A DNA stretch of 30,001 bases from Erysipelotrichaceae bacterium (GTDB lineage: Bacteria > Bacillota_I > Bacilli_A > Erysipelotrichales > Coprobacillaceae): positions 1 to 30,001 of the forward strand of contig JAGZJH010000028.1 of assembly GCA_018365815.1 (NCBI GenBank). The letters run 5' to 3'. Position numbers and translations under genes: made by a program. This document shows positions 6,999 to 13,829 of the stretch, in pieces (position 1 is the stretch's first letter; each line of letters begins with the position of its first letter). Under the pieces are notes generated by a model that worked only from the letters and a program-made list of their open reading frames with translations, ran no database searches and was not told the DNA's origin.

Positions 6999-7757
6999 TT
7001 ACTCACCTCGATTACTAATGATCGTTAAAGTCGCATTGATTGTTTCGTAAAATTGGTCGTTTGTTTGATCGCCTTTATATAACTGATGAAAAACTTTGCC
7101 ATCTTTAATAAACAATACTCTAGAAGCATGACTGGCCGCTCTTGATGAGTGAGTAACCATTAAAATCGTTTGTCCTTTTTGGTTAATACGTCTAAAGATT
7201 TCTAATAAATTAGCAGATGACTTTGAATCTAGTGCCCCCGTAGGTTCATCAGCAAGAACTATATCAGGTCTTGTAATTAATGCCCTTGCGACTGCTACCC
7301 TTTGTTTTTGTCCTCCTGAAAGTTCGTAAGGATACTTTTCTAATAAATTATCTATTTTTAATTCTTTAGCGATCTCAACTGCTGCATTTTCAATTTTTTT
7401 AATCGGTTGTCTTGATAATACTAAAGGTAAAACAATATTATCTTTGACACTAAAAGTATCTAATAGATTAAAATCTTGAAAAACAAATCCTAAATGATCT
7501 CGTCTAAACTTCGCTAAATCTTTATCCTTAATCTTAGTAATATCTTTTTGATTTAATAAAACTTCACCATAAGTCGGTTTATCTAACGAAGCCAAAATGT
7601 TTAATAAAGTCGTTTTTCCAGAACCGGATTCACCCATAATGGCAACATATTCCCCTTCTTCAACACTAAATGATACTTCATCTAACGCTACACATTGGTT
7701 AGACTTAAATTTACCGGTATATATCTTTTTTAAATTATTAATTTGTAATAATGACAT
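6999..7757 (-). CDS. BceA-type ABC transporter ATPase (252 aa)
   Basis: This is the ATP-hydrolysing subunit of the peptide-antibiotic detoxification transporter, working with the adjacent permease at the membrane. All motifs are present: Walker A GESGSGKT (42-49), Q-loop in FVFQDFN (91-97), signature LSGGQKQR (146-153), Walker B IVLADE (166-171), D-loop GALD and switch histidine in VTHSSR. The ATG at 7757 follows GGAGG. It is the first gene of the transporter pair. Upstream lie a terminator for the kinase gene, a TACAAT -10 element (7785-7790, minus) and a BceR-like binding site, so the pair is probably induced by the regulator encoded next door. Confidence 0.93.
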   Translation of the reverse strand: MSLLQINNLKKIYTGKFKSNQCVALDEVSFSVEEGEYVAIMGESGSGKTTLLNILASLDKPTYGEVLLNQKDITKIKDKDLAKFRRDHLGFVFQDFNLLDTFSVKDNIVLPLVLSRQPIKKIENAAVEIAKELKIDNLLEKYPYELSGGQKQRVAVARALITRPDIVLADEPTGALDSKSSANLLEIFRRINQKGQTILMVTHSSRAASHASRVLFIKDGKVFHQLYKGDQTNDQFYETINATLTIISNRGE

Positions 7758-7784
7758 AATTATTTCCTCCTTATCTACAACACT

Positions 7785-7790
7785 ATTGTA
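7785..7790 (-). promoter_or_regulatory. -10 element of the transporter promoter
   Basis: TACAAT on the minus strand, without a recognisable -35 at 16-18 bases. A poor -35 fits a promoter that depends on an activator such as the upstream response regulator. Confidence 0.4.
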
Positions 7791-7791
7791 T

Positions 7792-7835
7792 AAAAAAAAG
7801 AAATGCTTTGCCTTAGCTTTACCTTACATTTCTTT
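7792..7835 (-). terminator. Terminator after the Bce-type kinase gene
   Basis: AAAGAAATG pairs with CATTTCTTT across a ~21-nt loop, and is followed on the minus strand by eight Ts. It separates the regulator-kinase transcript from the transporter pair. Confidence 0.65.
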
Positions 7836-7843
7836 AATAATCC

Positions 7844-7857
7844 TTACACCTTTGTCA
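7844..7857 (-). promoter_or_regulatory. BceR-like operator upstream of the transporter genes
   Basis: On the minus strand the sequence is TGACA-AAGG-TGTAA, a perfect match to the TNACA-N4-TGTNA inverted repeat known for BceR-type regulators. It lies about 70 bases upstream of the likely transcription start of the ATPase gene, immediately after the kinase stop codon. Confidence 0.6.
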
Positions 7858-7859
7858 CA

Positions 7860-8843
7860 TTAATCAAAAACAACCTTTGCCCCATTAAACGTAATCATCA
7901 CACAAGTTCCTTGATTTACTTTAGAACTCATTGTAATCGTATGACCTAATTCACTACTGACTTTTTGACATAAATATAAACCTAGTCCACTTGATATTTT
8001 ATCATGACGACCATTTAAACCGGTAAATCCTCTTTCAAACACCAATTTTAAATCTTCATCCTTAATCCCTATACCAGTATCTTGAATATACAAAGTTTGA
8101 TTTTTTAAATAGATATGAATTGAACCTTGAGGGGTGTATTTAATCGCATTAGATAAAATTTGTTCAATGATAAAAGATAGCCATTTTTCATCAGTATAGA
8201 CTTTAAAATCAAATTCATCTAATTGTAGTTTTAAATGTTGGTAAATAAATAAAATCGAATACTTACGAATACTGCCTTGCACTATCTTTCTTAAATCATA
8301 AGCACCAAGTTTTAAATCTTTATGCATTGTTTCTATTCTTAAATACTCTAATGCCATTGAAGCATATTGTTCTATTTTAAACAACTCTATTTTTAAATGT
8401 TCAGGTTGAATTTGATTAGTTTCGATTAATAACTTCATCGCTGCAATCGGAGTTTTAATTTGATGTACCCATAATGTATAATAATCAGATAACTCCGTTT
8501 CTTTTGTTTTATGATAAGTTTTAATCATTTTAATATTATCATTTAGTAATTGAATAATCGATTGATAATCTTCAAAAATCAAATCATGGGTTTCTTTAAA
8601 CGTCATTTCATATAAATTAATATTTTTAGAAAGTTCTATAAGTTCTTTGTGATGATGATGAAATTTAATAAAATCGATCATTAAAAATAAAAAAGTTACA
8701 CATACACAAAGAAATAAACTATATCCAATCATTAAATGACCATTTTCTAAATAAATACTCACTGGATATAAAATAAACAAACTTAAAATTAAGATTAAAA
8801 ATAACTTTCTTGATTGAATATATCGCTTCATTATTTTAAACAT
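7860..8843 (-). CDS. BceS-type intramembrane-sensing histidine kinase (327 aa)
   Basis: This is the sensor kinase of the Bce module. It has two closely spaced transmembrane helices (about 14-31 and 37-58) with only a few residues between them, so it has no external sensor domain and must take its signal from the transporter. The phospho-acceptor is His127 in YYTLWVHQIKTPIAAMK. The ATPase domain follows, with the N box SNAIKYT near residue 230, DTGIGIKDEDL, and SSGLGLYLCQK. I chose the ATG at 8843, which overlaps the regulator's stop by 8 bases and has AAGGA ten bases upstream; an in-frame TTG ten codons earlier is less likely. The target is the response regulator encoded just upstream. Confidence 0.92.
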   Translation of the reverse strand: MFKIMKRYIQSRKLFLILILSLFILYPVSIYLENGHLMIGYSLFLCVCVTFLFLMIDFIKFHHHHKELIELSKNINLYEMTFKETHDLIFEDYQSIIQLLNDNIKMIKTYHKTKETELSDYYTLWVHQIKTPIAAMKLLIETNQIQPEHLKIELFKIEQYASMALEYLRIETMHKDLKLGAYDLRKIVQGSIRKYSILFIYQHLKLQLDEFDFKVYTDEKWLSFIIEQILSNAIKYTPQGSIHIYLKNQTLYIQDTGIGIKDEDLKLVFERGFTGLNGRHDKISSGLGLYLCQKVSSELGHTITMSSKVNQGTCVMITFNGAKVVFD

Positions 8844-9504
8844 AATAGCCCATTCCTTTTTTAGTTTTAACAAAGTTCATTAAGCCTAGTTTTTCTATCT
8901 TTTTTCGTAATCGATTAACATTTACTGTAAGTGTATTATCATCAATATAACAATCACTGTTCCATAATTTAACCATCATTTTATCTCTTGAAACAATATT
9001 TCCTTTATTTTCTAATAATAATTGAATGATTTTTAATTCATTTTTAGTCAATTCTTCACTTTGATTTTGATAAGTGATTATTCCCTCTAATAAATTTAAA
9101 ACTAAACCTTCATGTTCAATAATAGAGCTTTGAGTAATAAATTCATAACTTCTTCTTAATAATGCTTGTACTTTAGCGATGACAAAATCTAATTCAAATG
9201 GTTTAGTGATATAGTCATCTCCGCCCATGTTCATTGCCATAATCATATCCATATTACCGGTATTTGAGGAAATAAAAATAATCGGTAATTTTGAATATTT
9301 ACGAATTTCTTTAGTCCAATAATAACCATTATAAAAAGGGAGTGTCACGTCCATTAAAATTAAATGTGGCTTTTCATCAATAAAAGATTTTAATACTTGA
9401 TTAAAATCTTTTATGTAAAAAGCATTAAATCCCCACTGACATAAACTTTCTTTTAATATTTTACGAATTGTTACATCATCTTCAACAATCATTATCTTAT
9501 ACAT
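8836..9504 (-). CDS. BceR-type response regulator, OmpR family (222 aa)
   Basis: The N-terminal receiver domain has the acidic pocket in VEDD (7-10), the phospho-acceptor Asp52 in LILMDVTLPF, and the conserved Lys in ITKPFE near residue 101. A C-terminal winged-helix DNA-binding domain follows (about 125-222, ending VKTKKGMGYYV). It should activate the transporter genes through the TNACA-N4-TGTNA site at 7844-7857. The ATG at 9504 is chosen because AGGTGA is well placed before it; a GTG three codons upstream overlaps that ribosome-binding site. The promoter is at 9522-9550. Unlike most origin-proximal regions, this module directly follows jag. Confidence 0.93.
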   Translation of the reverse strand: MYKIMIVEDDVTIRKILKESLCQWGFNAFYIKDFNQVLKSFIDEKPHLILMDVTLPFYNGYYWTKEIRKYSKLPIIFISSNTGNMDMIMAMNMGGDDYITKPFELDFVIAKVQALLRRSYEFITQSSIIEHEGLVLNLLEGIITYQNQSEELTKNELKIIQLLLENKGNIVSRDKMMVKLWNSDCYIDDNTLTVNVNRLRKKIEKLGLMNFVKTKKGMGYYV

Positions 9505-9521
9505 TTTAATCACCTATTTTT

Positions 9522-9550
9522 ATTATAGGCGATAGCGTTTTAAATTACAA
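9522..9550 (-). promoter_or_regulatory. Promoter of the regulator-kinase genes
   Basis: On the minus strand: TTGTAA, a 17-base spacer, then TATAAT, ending about 18 bases before the ATG. Confidence 0.75.
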
Positions 9551-9643
9551 ATAGTATTCAAAAAGGTTAATAGGTAATTTTAGAATTATATAAATAAAGG
9601 TTTTGATTAAATTATTAATGGCATTTCTTATTTTTAAAGAATA

Positions 9644-9674
9644 TAAAAACTCCCCTATTCAATAATAGAGGAGT
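9644..9674 (-). terminator. Terminator of the rpmH-rnpA-yidC-jag operon
   Basis: An 11-bp stem with one mismatch (9649-9659 with 9664-9674), a CAAT loop, then a T5 run on the minus strand, just past the jag stop. Confidence 0.88.
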
Positions 9675-9680
9675 GATATG

Positions 9681-10301
9681 TTATTTTACTTTTTTATTTT
9701 CATCATAGATAATCGTTAAACAACGGTTTTTACCTTCACCAACACTTTGTGTACGTACATAATTCATATGTGAAATAACTTGATGCATTACTTTTCTTTC
9801 ATCGGCAGGTAATGGATCTAGTTTCATATCGATTCTTGATTTTTGCACACTTCTAGCAAATCTTTTTGCCATTTTTTCAACTTTCTGATAACGTTCTAAT
9901 TTATAGTTATTAATATCGACATCAATTTCATAGCGTTTATTAAAAGTATTTTGCACTGCAGCTTTAACAATCATATTAAACGATCTTAAAATAATACCTG
10001 AGCGACCAATTAATAATGGATTATTACTAGTATTTACATTCGCACGAATACGACCATTAGTATACTCCATTGTCACTTCGACTAATTCTAAGTTCATATC
10101 ATTTAATACTGTTTCAATATATTGTTTCACATAATTAATCACAGTATTTAAACAATAGGCCTTGATTTCTACTTTTTTAGAGAATAACCCTTTTTTTTCA
10201 AGTATTACTTCATATTGAAGATCACTAACTTGGCAGTTTAAATCACTTGCGGCATTGTTTAATGCATCTTCTAAAACTTTTGCAGTATATGTTTTAATCA
10301 T
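9681..10301 (-). CDS. jag: RNA-binding protein Jag/KhpB (206 aa)
   Basis: This is an RNA-binding protein always found beside the membrane insertase; in streptococci KhpB affects cell elongation and division. It shows an N-terminal Jag_N domain (MIKTYTAKVLEDALNNAASD), then a KH domain around residues 60-140 (including NPLLIGRSGIILRSFNMIV). An R3H domain follows near the C-terminus: RFARSVQKSRIDMKLDPLPADERKVMH, with the R-x3-H-like ERKVMHQ. The ATG at 10301 follows AGGTG at six bases; an in-frame GTG three codons earlier is less likely. It starts ten bases after the yidC stop and is followed by the operon terminator. Confidence 0.93.
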   Translation of the reverse strand: MIKTYTAKVLEDALNNAASDLNCQVSDLQYEVILEKKGLFSKKVEIKAYCLNTVINYVKQYIETVLNDMNLELVEVTMEYTNGRIRANVNTSNNPLLIGRSGIILRSFNMIVKAAVQNTFNKRYEIDVDINNYKLERYQKVEKMAKRFARSVQKSRIDMKLDPLPADERKVMHQVISHMNYVRTQSVGEGKNRCLTIIYDENKKVK

Positions 10302-10310
10302 AGTCAACAC

Positions 10311-11186
10311 CTACTTTTTCTTCTTTTTATCCAAATAAGATCTCGGTTCGTCTGTTTCTACTTTTGCGACATGATTATAATGAATATAAATTGTTCTTAT
10401 AATAGTAATTGTTGAAGTGGTAATCCAATAGATTGACATCGCAGTTTCCATTGAATAAGCCATGAAAATAATCATAACAACCATGAAATAGTTCATATAT
10501 TTCATTGAGTCCATTGCTTTATTTTCACGATAACCTTTTTGTTTTTTCATTAAGATTTTACTAATTTCCATTGAAAGGAATTGTGTAATCCCAACTAATA
10601 CAATAATTAAAATATAACGCCAGTCACCCATTTGTGTCATTGGTTTAGCCCCTAGGTTAATTCCAAAGAACACTGTTTCTCTTAAAATAGGTAAACGTTG
10701 TGCTGCATTCCACATTGCGAACATAATTGGCAATGTTAAAAATGGCATAAATGAAGCTGACATAGAAATATTGTTTTTCTTATATAAAGCTTGAATTTCA
10801 GCTGACATTCTCATTTGACTAGCTTTATCAGTACGACCTTTATATTTTCTTTGAATTGCTTCTTGTTTTGGCATTAACATTTGCATTTTTTGAGTAGAGA
10901 CTTGAGATTTAATCATTAATGGTAATGTTAATAAGTTAATAATCACAGTCGCTAAAATAACCCCAAATGCTGCTCCAATGTATGGTTCAACAAATAAGAT
11001 AAATTTCGCAATCGGCATAATAAATAAAAAATCAAAAATTCCTGCACTTAATGTCCATGGTGTTTCAGATGTAATAGGTTTAATAATATTTCCTTGTGCA
11101 TCCACTGTTCTAGCACAACCACTTAAAACAACTAAAAGGAAAATTAATGAAACAACCTTAAACATTTTCTTTTGTGTTGAGTTCAT
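10311..11186 (-). CDS. yidC: Membrane protein insertase YidC/Oxa1/SpoIIIJ (291 aa)
   Basis: This protein inserts and folds proteins in the cytoplasmic membrane, alone or with SecYEG. The N-terminus is a lipoprotein signal with the lipobox LSGC (Cys24), as in Gram-positive YidC1. A five-helix Oxa1 core follows (about 75-265): FGVILATVIINLLTLPLMIKSQ, then MPKQEAIQRKYKGRTDKASQ, with later helices and a basic tail DKKKKK. The conserved membrane-groove arginine region is at about 87-100 (MIKSQVSTQKMQ), although the usual Arg of that helix appears as Lys. The ATG overlaps the end of rnpA by four bases and follows GGAGG. Confidence 0.95.
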   Translation of the reverse strand: MNSTQKKMFKVVSLIFLLVVLSGCARTVDAQGNIIKPITSETPWTLSAGIFDFLFIMPIAKFILFVEPYIGAAFGVILATVIINLLTLPLMIKSQVSTQKMQMLMPKQEAIQRKYKGRTDKASQMRMSAEIQALYKKNNISMSASFMPFLTLPIMFAMWNAAQRLPILRETVFFGINLGAKPMTQMGDWRYILIIVLVGITQFLSMEISKILMKKQKGYRENKAMDSMKYMNYFMVVMIIFMAYSMETAMSIYWITTSTITIIRTIYIHYNHVAKVETDEPRSYLDKKKKK

Positions 11187-11530
11187 CGTGAACCTCCTAT
11201 ATTTTTAGATAGTATTTTTCGTTGCAAGCGAATTAAATCTTGCTTATTTTCGTCAAATGTCTGGTATAAATAATGCTGACGGACAATTATTAAGTAATCC
11301 ATTGATTGATCAAAGTCAAATGATGTTCTAGCAATCTCTCTTACTTGGCGTTTGATTTTATTTCGAATAGTTGCTTTTCCTAGTTTTTTACTTACCGATA
11401 TTCCTATACGAGCATGAGATAGCCCATTTGAATCATAGTAAACAACAAAATCACGTGATGCAACACTCTTCTTTTTCTTAATAATTGTTTGAAAGTCTTC
11501 GTTTTTTTTAACTCTATATGCTTTTTTCAT
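11183..11530 (-). CDS. rnpA: Ribonuclease P protein component RnpA (115 aa)
   Basis: This is the protein subunit that helps the RNase P ribozyme bind and cleave the 5' leader of pre-tRNAs. The family hallmarks are visible: N-terminal KKAYRVKKNEDFQTII, central RIGISVSKKLGKATIRNKIKRQVRE (the basic RNR-type motif) and a C-terminal YLIIVRQ strand. I chose MKKAYRV at 11530; an earlier in-frame start eight codons upstream lies in the terminator-like hairpin. No clear ribosome-binding site precedes this ATG, where an A-rich tract stands instead. Translation may be low or coupled in some other way. The gene overlaps yidC by four bases. Confidence 0.94.
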   Translation of the reverse strand: MKKAYRVKKNEDFQTIIKKKKSVASRDFVVYYDSNGLSHARIGISVSKKLGKATIRNKIKRQVREIARTSFDFDQSMDYLIIVRQHYLYQTFDENKQDLIRLQRKILSKNIGGSR

Positions 11531-11542
11531 TGTTTTTTTTAG

Positions 11543-11564
11543 AAAAAAAACCACATAAATGTGG
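11543..11564 (-). terminator. Attenuator-like hairpin between rpmH and rnpA
   Basis: CCACA-TTTA-TGTGG (11551-11564) followed on the minus strand by eight Ts. It lies between the rpmH stop and the rnpA start and has the form of a weak intrinsic terminator. It may lower rnpA-yidC-jag expression relative to the abundant ribosomal protein. Confidence 0.6.
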
Positions 11565-11572
11565 ATTTTTAA

Positions 11573-11707
11573 TTAAGCAGATAATACTTTTCTTCCTCTT
11601 TGACGGCGACGAGCAAGTACTTTTCTACCACCAACAGTTGCCATTCTAGCTCTAAAACCATGAGTTTTTTTATGTTTTCTCTTATTTGGTTGATATGTTC
11701 TTTTCAT
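11573..11707 (-). CDS. rpmH: 50S ribosomal protein L34 (44 aa)
   Basis: The reverse strand encodes MKRTYQPNKRKHKKTHGFRA and ends RRRQRGRKVLSA, a complete and typical L34 of 44 residues, nearly half of them basic. It is part of the large ribosomal subunit. The ATG is preceded by GGAGGTG at ideal spacing. It is the first gene of the leftward operon rpmH-rnpA-yidC-jag, which abuts the origin. The promoter is at 11764-11792. Confidence 0.97.
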   Translation of the reverse strand: MKRTYQPNKRKHKKTHGFRARMATVGGRKVLARRRQRGRKVLSA

Positions 11708-11763
11708 AAATTGCACCTCCGATTTAAAATTTTATTTTTATACACAATAACATATGCCCATTC

Positions 11764-11792
11764 ATTTTATATGAAATTAACCAAGAAGTCAA
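11764..11792 (-). promoter_or_regulatory. Promoter of the rpmH operon
   Basis: On the minus strand: TTGACT, a 17-base spacer, then TAAAAT, giving a leader of about 50 nt before rpmH. Confidence 0.7.
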
Positions 11793-11885
11793 TTAATAAT
11801 AGAAAATATCTTCTACTTTTCAACTTTTTTATTAATGTTTAACTCTATATTTTTTTAACAATTTAAAATTAGTCATAAATTATAA

Positions 11886-11921
11886 TTATTCACATAAACT
11901 AACTTATTCACATAAACTAAC
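11886..11921 (+). repeat. 18-bp tandem duplication carrying two DnaA boxes
   Basis: TTATTCACATAAACTAAC occurs twice head to tail (11886-11903, 11904-11921), placing two boxes in phase at an 18-bp interval. Confidence 0.9.
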
Positions 11922-12302
11922 TTAAAAGTCTTATCATTGTGAATAACTTTTTATAGCACACACTATACCATAGCTTTTTTAGAGTAAAAATAATAAATTT
12001 CATAAGTTATTCACATATTCACACCACTGTGACAAAAAGTTATTCACATATGTGCAAAACTTTAAAAACTTTGATTTTTTCAGTATTTTTAATGTGAATA
12101 ACTCTATGAAAAACTTATTAATAGGAAAAGTTATGCACATTATTCACAGTTGTTCACAAGTGAATAAGTAGTTATGCACAATCTTTTCTTAGCGAATTTT
12201 GTGGAAAAATTAAAAATATAGCCTAAAATCAACTAAATTTAATGTGAATAAGTATGTGAATAACTTTTTTATTGTGAATAAGTTCTTTATTTTTTATTCA
12301 CA
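11886..12302. other. oriC: Replication origin oriC, main DnaA-box cluster
   Basis: Between rpmH and dnaA I count eleven exact TTATTCACA boxes. Forward: 11886, 11904, 12007, 12040, 12140, 12294. Reverse: 11938, 12093, 12243, 12255, 12273. There are also two TTATGCACA (12131, 12172) and four one-mismatch boxes (12015, 12150, 12159, 12200). No exact TTATCCACA is present, so this lineage appears to use T at position 5. The 12294 box lies in the dnaA promoter region, as expected for autoregulation. The position between the divergent rpmH and dnaA operons and the switch in gene orientation support this being oriC. Confidence 0.93.
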
Positions 12303-12346
12303 TTTGATTATACTTATTATAGAAAATGTACATAGGAGGTGAAAAA

Positions 12347-13675
12347 ATGGATTCACTCGCTAAAATTTGGAACGAAGTTTTAGAAAAATTTCGCACGATT
12401 GTAAATGACGAACATGCATTCAATCATATTTTTAAAGAATTAAAACTTTATTCACTTGAAAAAAACAAAGCCATCGTTACAACTTCAAGTGATTTTTACA
12501 TCGCCATGGCTCAACAATATACATCTAATTTTGAAAGTTTATTAGCTGAGTGTTCTGGTCATGCATACCATATAGAATTTAAAAATGAAAATAACTTGAT
12601 TATTCCTAAAAAAGATGAAGATGACAAAATACAAATCGAAGATAACCTTATTGATAAATTTACTTTTGATACTTTTGTTGAGGGATCTTCTAATAAAATT
12701 GCCCATGCTGCAAGTTATGCTGTTTCACAAGATCCAGGAAAAGAAGTTTATAATCCTTTATTTATTTATGGGAACTCCGGTCTAGGAAAAACGCATTTGA
12801 TTAATTCTATTGGACATGAGGTTAAAAAGAATAACCCTGATGCAGTGGTTTTATACATTTCTGCTAATAATTTCGTTAATGACTACATAACAAGTTTAAA
12901 AAATGGATTAATTGACTATTTTAATGAAAAATATGAATCAATTGATTTATTATTAATTGATGATATTCAATTTTTAGCTGGAAAAAATAAATCAAATGAA
13001 GTCTTTTTCCATATCTTTAATCATATGATTTTAAATAAAAAACAAATCGTTATTACTAGTGATAGACTACCTCAAGAATTAGATGGACTTGAACAACGGT
13101 TAATCAGTCGTTTTGCATATGGAATGCGTGTAGGAATTGATACTCCAGAATTTGAACTTGCTTTAGCGATTTTAAAAAAGAAAATGGAATTAGAAGGTGT
13201 CAGTGCTACAATGATTGATGATGAAGTATTGCACTTTATGGCTAATAACTATTGTCAAGATATTCGCGAACTTGAAGGGCAACTTAATCGTTTAATTTTT
13301 GATTCAATTTTGTATAAAATCGATAAAGTAGATATGAGATTTGCATTAAACTGTTTTAAAGATGATATTCAAGTAAAAGAAACGCATACAACATTAACTG
13401 CAGAAACAATTATAAAAACAGTTGCTAATTATTACAATTTAACTTTAACACAGCTAGTATCAAAATCTCGTACTGCAAATATCGCTTTAGCAAGACATAT
13501 GGCAATGTATTTAATTAGAAATTTAATGGATCTTTCTTTTGAAGCAATAGGTGAAGCCTTTGGAGGTCGTGATCATTCAACTGTTATGAAAGCTTGCGAT
13601 AAAGTCGAAGCTAGTAAAAAGACAAACCATAATTACCAAGTTGCCATCGATGAACTTAAAAAGACATTAATGTAA
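12347..13675 (+). CDS. dnaA: Chromosomal replication initiator DnaA (442 aa)
   Basis: DnaA is the AAA+ initiator that binds DnaA boxes, opens the origin and loads the helicase. Domain I is at about 1-85, then a short acidic linker (KKDEDDKIQIEDN). The AAA+ domain follows, with Walker A GNSGLGKT (142-149), Walker B LLLIDD near 201-206 and the LISRFAYGMR arginine region. Domain IV ends the protein with the signature GGRDHSTVMKACDKV. The ATG at 12347 is placed correctly after AGGAGGTG; an in-frame ATG seven codons upstream lies ahead of that ribosome-binding site and is rejected. DnaA boxes flank the gene on both sides. Confidence 0.97.
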   Translation: MDSLAKIWNEVLEKFRTIVNDEHAFNHIFKELKLYSLEKNKAIVTTSSDFYIAMAQQYTSNFESLLAECSGHAYHIEFKNENNLIIPKKDEDDKIQIEDNLIDKFTFDTFVEGSSNKIAHAASYAVSQDPGKEVYNPLFIYGNSGLGKTHLINSIGHEVKKNNPDAVVLYISANNFVNDYITSLKNGLIDYFNEKYESIDLLLIDDIQFLAGKNKSNEVFFHIFNHMILNKKQIVITSDRLPQELDGLEQRLISRFAYGMRVGIDTPEFELALAILKKKMELEGVSATMIDDEVLHFMANNYCQDIRELEGQLNRLIFDSILYKIDKVDMRFALNCFKDDIQVKETHTTLTAETIIKTVANYYNLTLTQLVSKSRTANIALARHMAMYLIRNLMDLSFEAIGEAFGGRDHSTVMKACDKVEASKKTNHNYQVAIDELKKTLM

Positions 13676-13679
13676 AAAG

Positions 13680-13820
13680 TTATTCACAATTATACACAAC
13701 AAGTTCACACTAAAAAATCTAAAAAACATTCTATTTAAGAATGCTTTTTGAGTTATTCACATTATTCACAGCTATTATGATTATTATTTAAAGATAAATA
13801 TATTAAATATATATAAGGAG
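13680..13820. other. Second oriC box cluster with AT-rich unwinding candidate
   Basis: Between dnaA and dnaN are exact boxes TTATTCACA at 13680, 13753 and 13762, plus a one-mismatch box at 13690. The last two abut without a gap. They are followed by GCTATTATGATTATTATTTA, a run of CTA/TTA triplets resembling the DnaA-trio element, and then by an almost pure A/T stretch up to the dnaN ribosome-binding site. This matches the layout of the unwinding half of bipartite Firmicutes origins. Confidence 0.65.
13721..13749 (+). terminator. Terminator of dnaA, inside the second box cluster
   Basis: AAAAACATTCT pairs with AGAATG plus T-rich flank around a short loop, followed by five Ts. It lies between the first and last pairs of DnaA boxes. 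Confidence 0.65.
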
Positions 13821-13829
13821 ATATTAAAA

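Noticed and set aside
13699..13709. AAGTTCACA as an additional DnaA box
   Set aside because: It has at least three mismatches to the box used in this origin.
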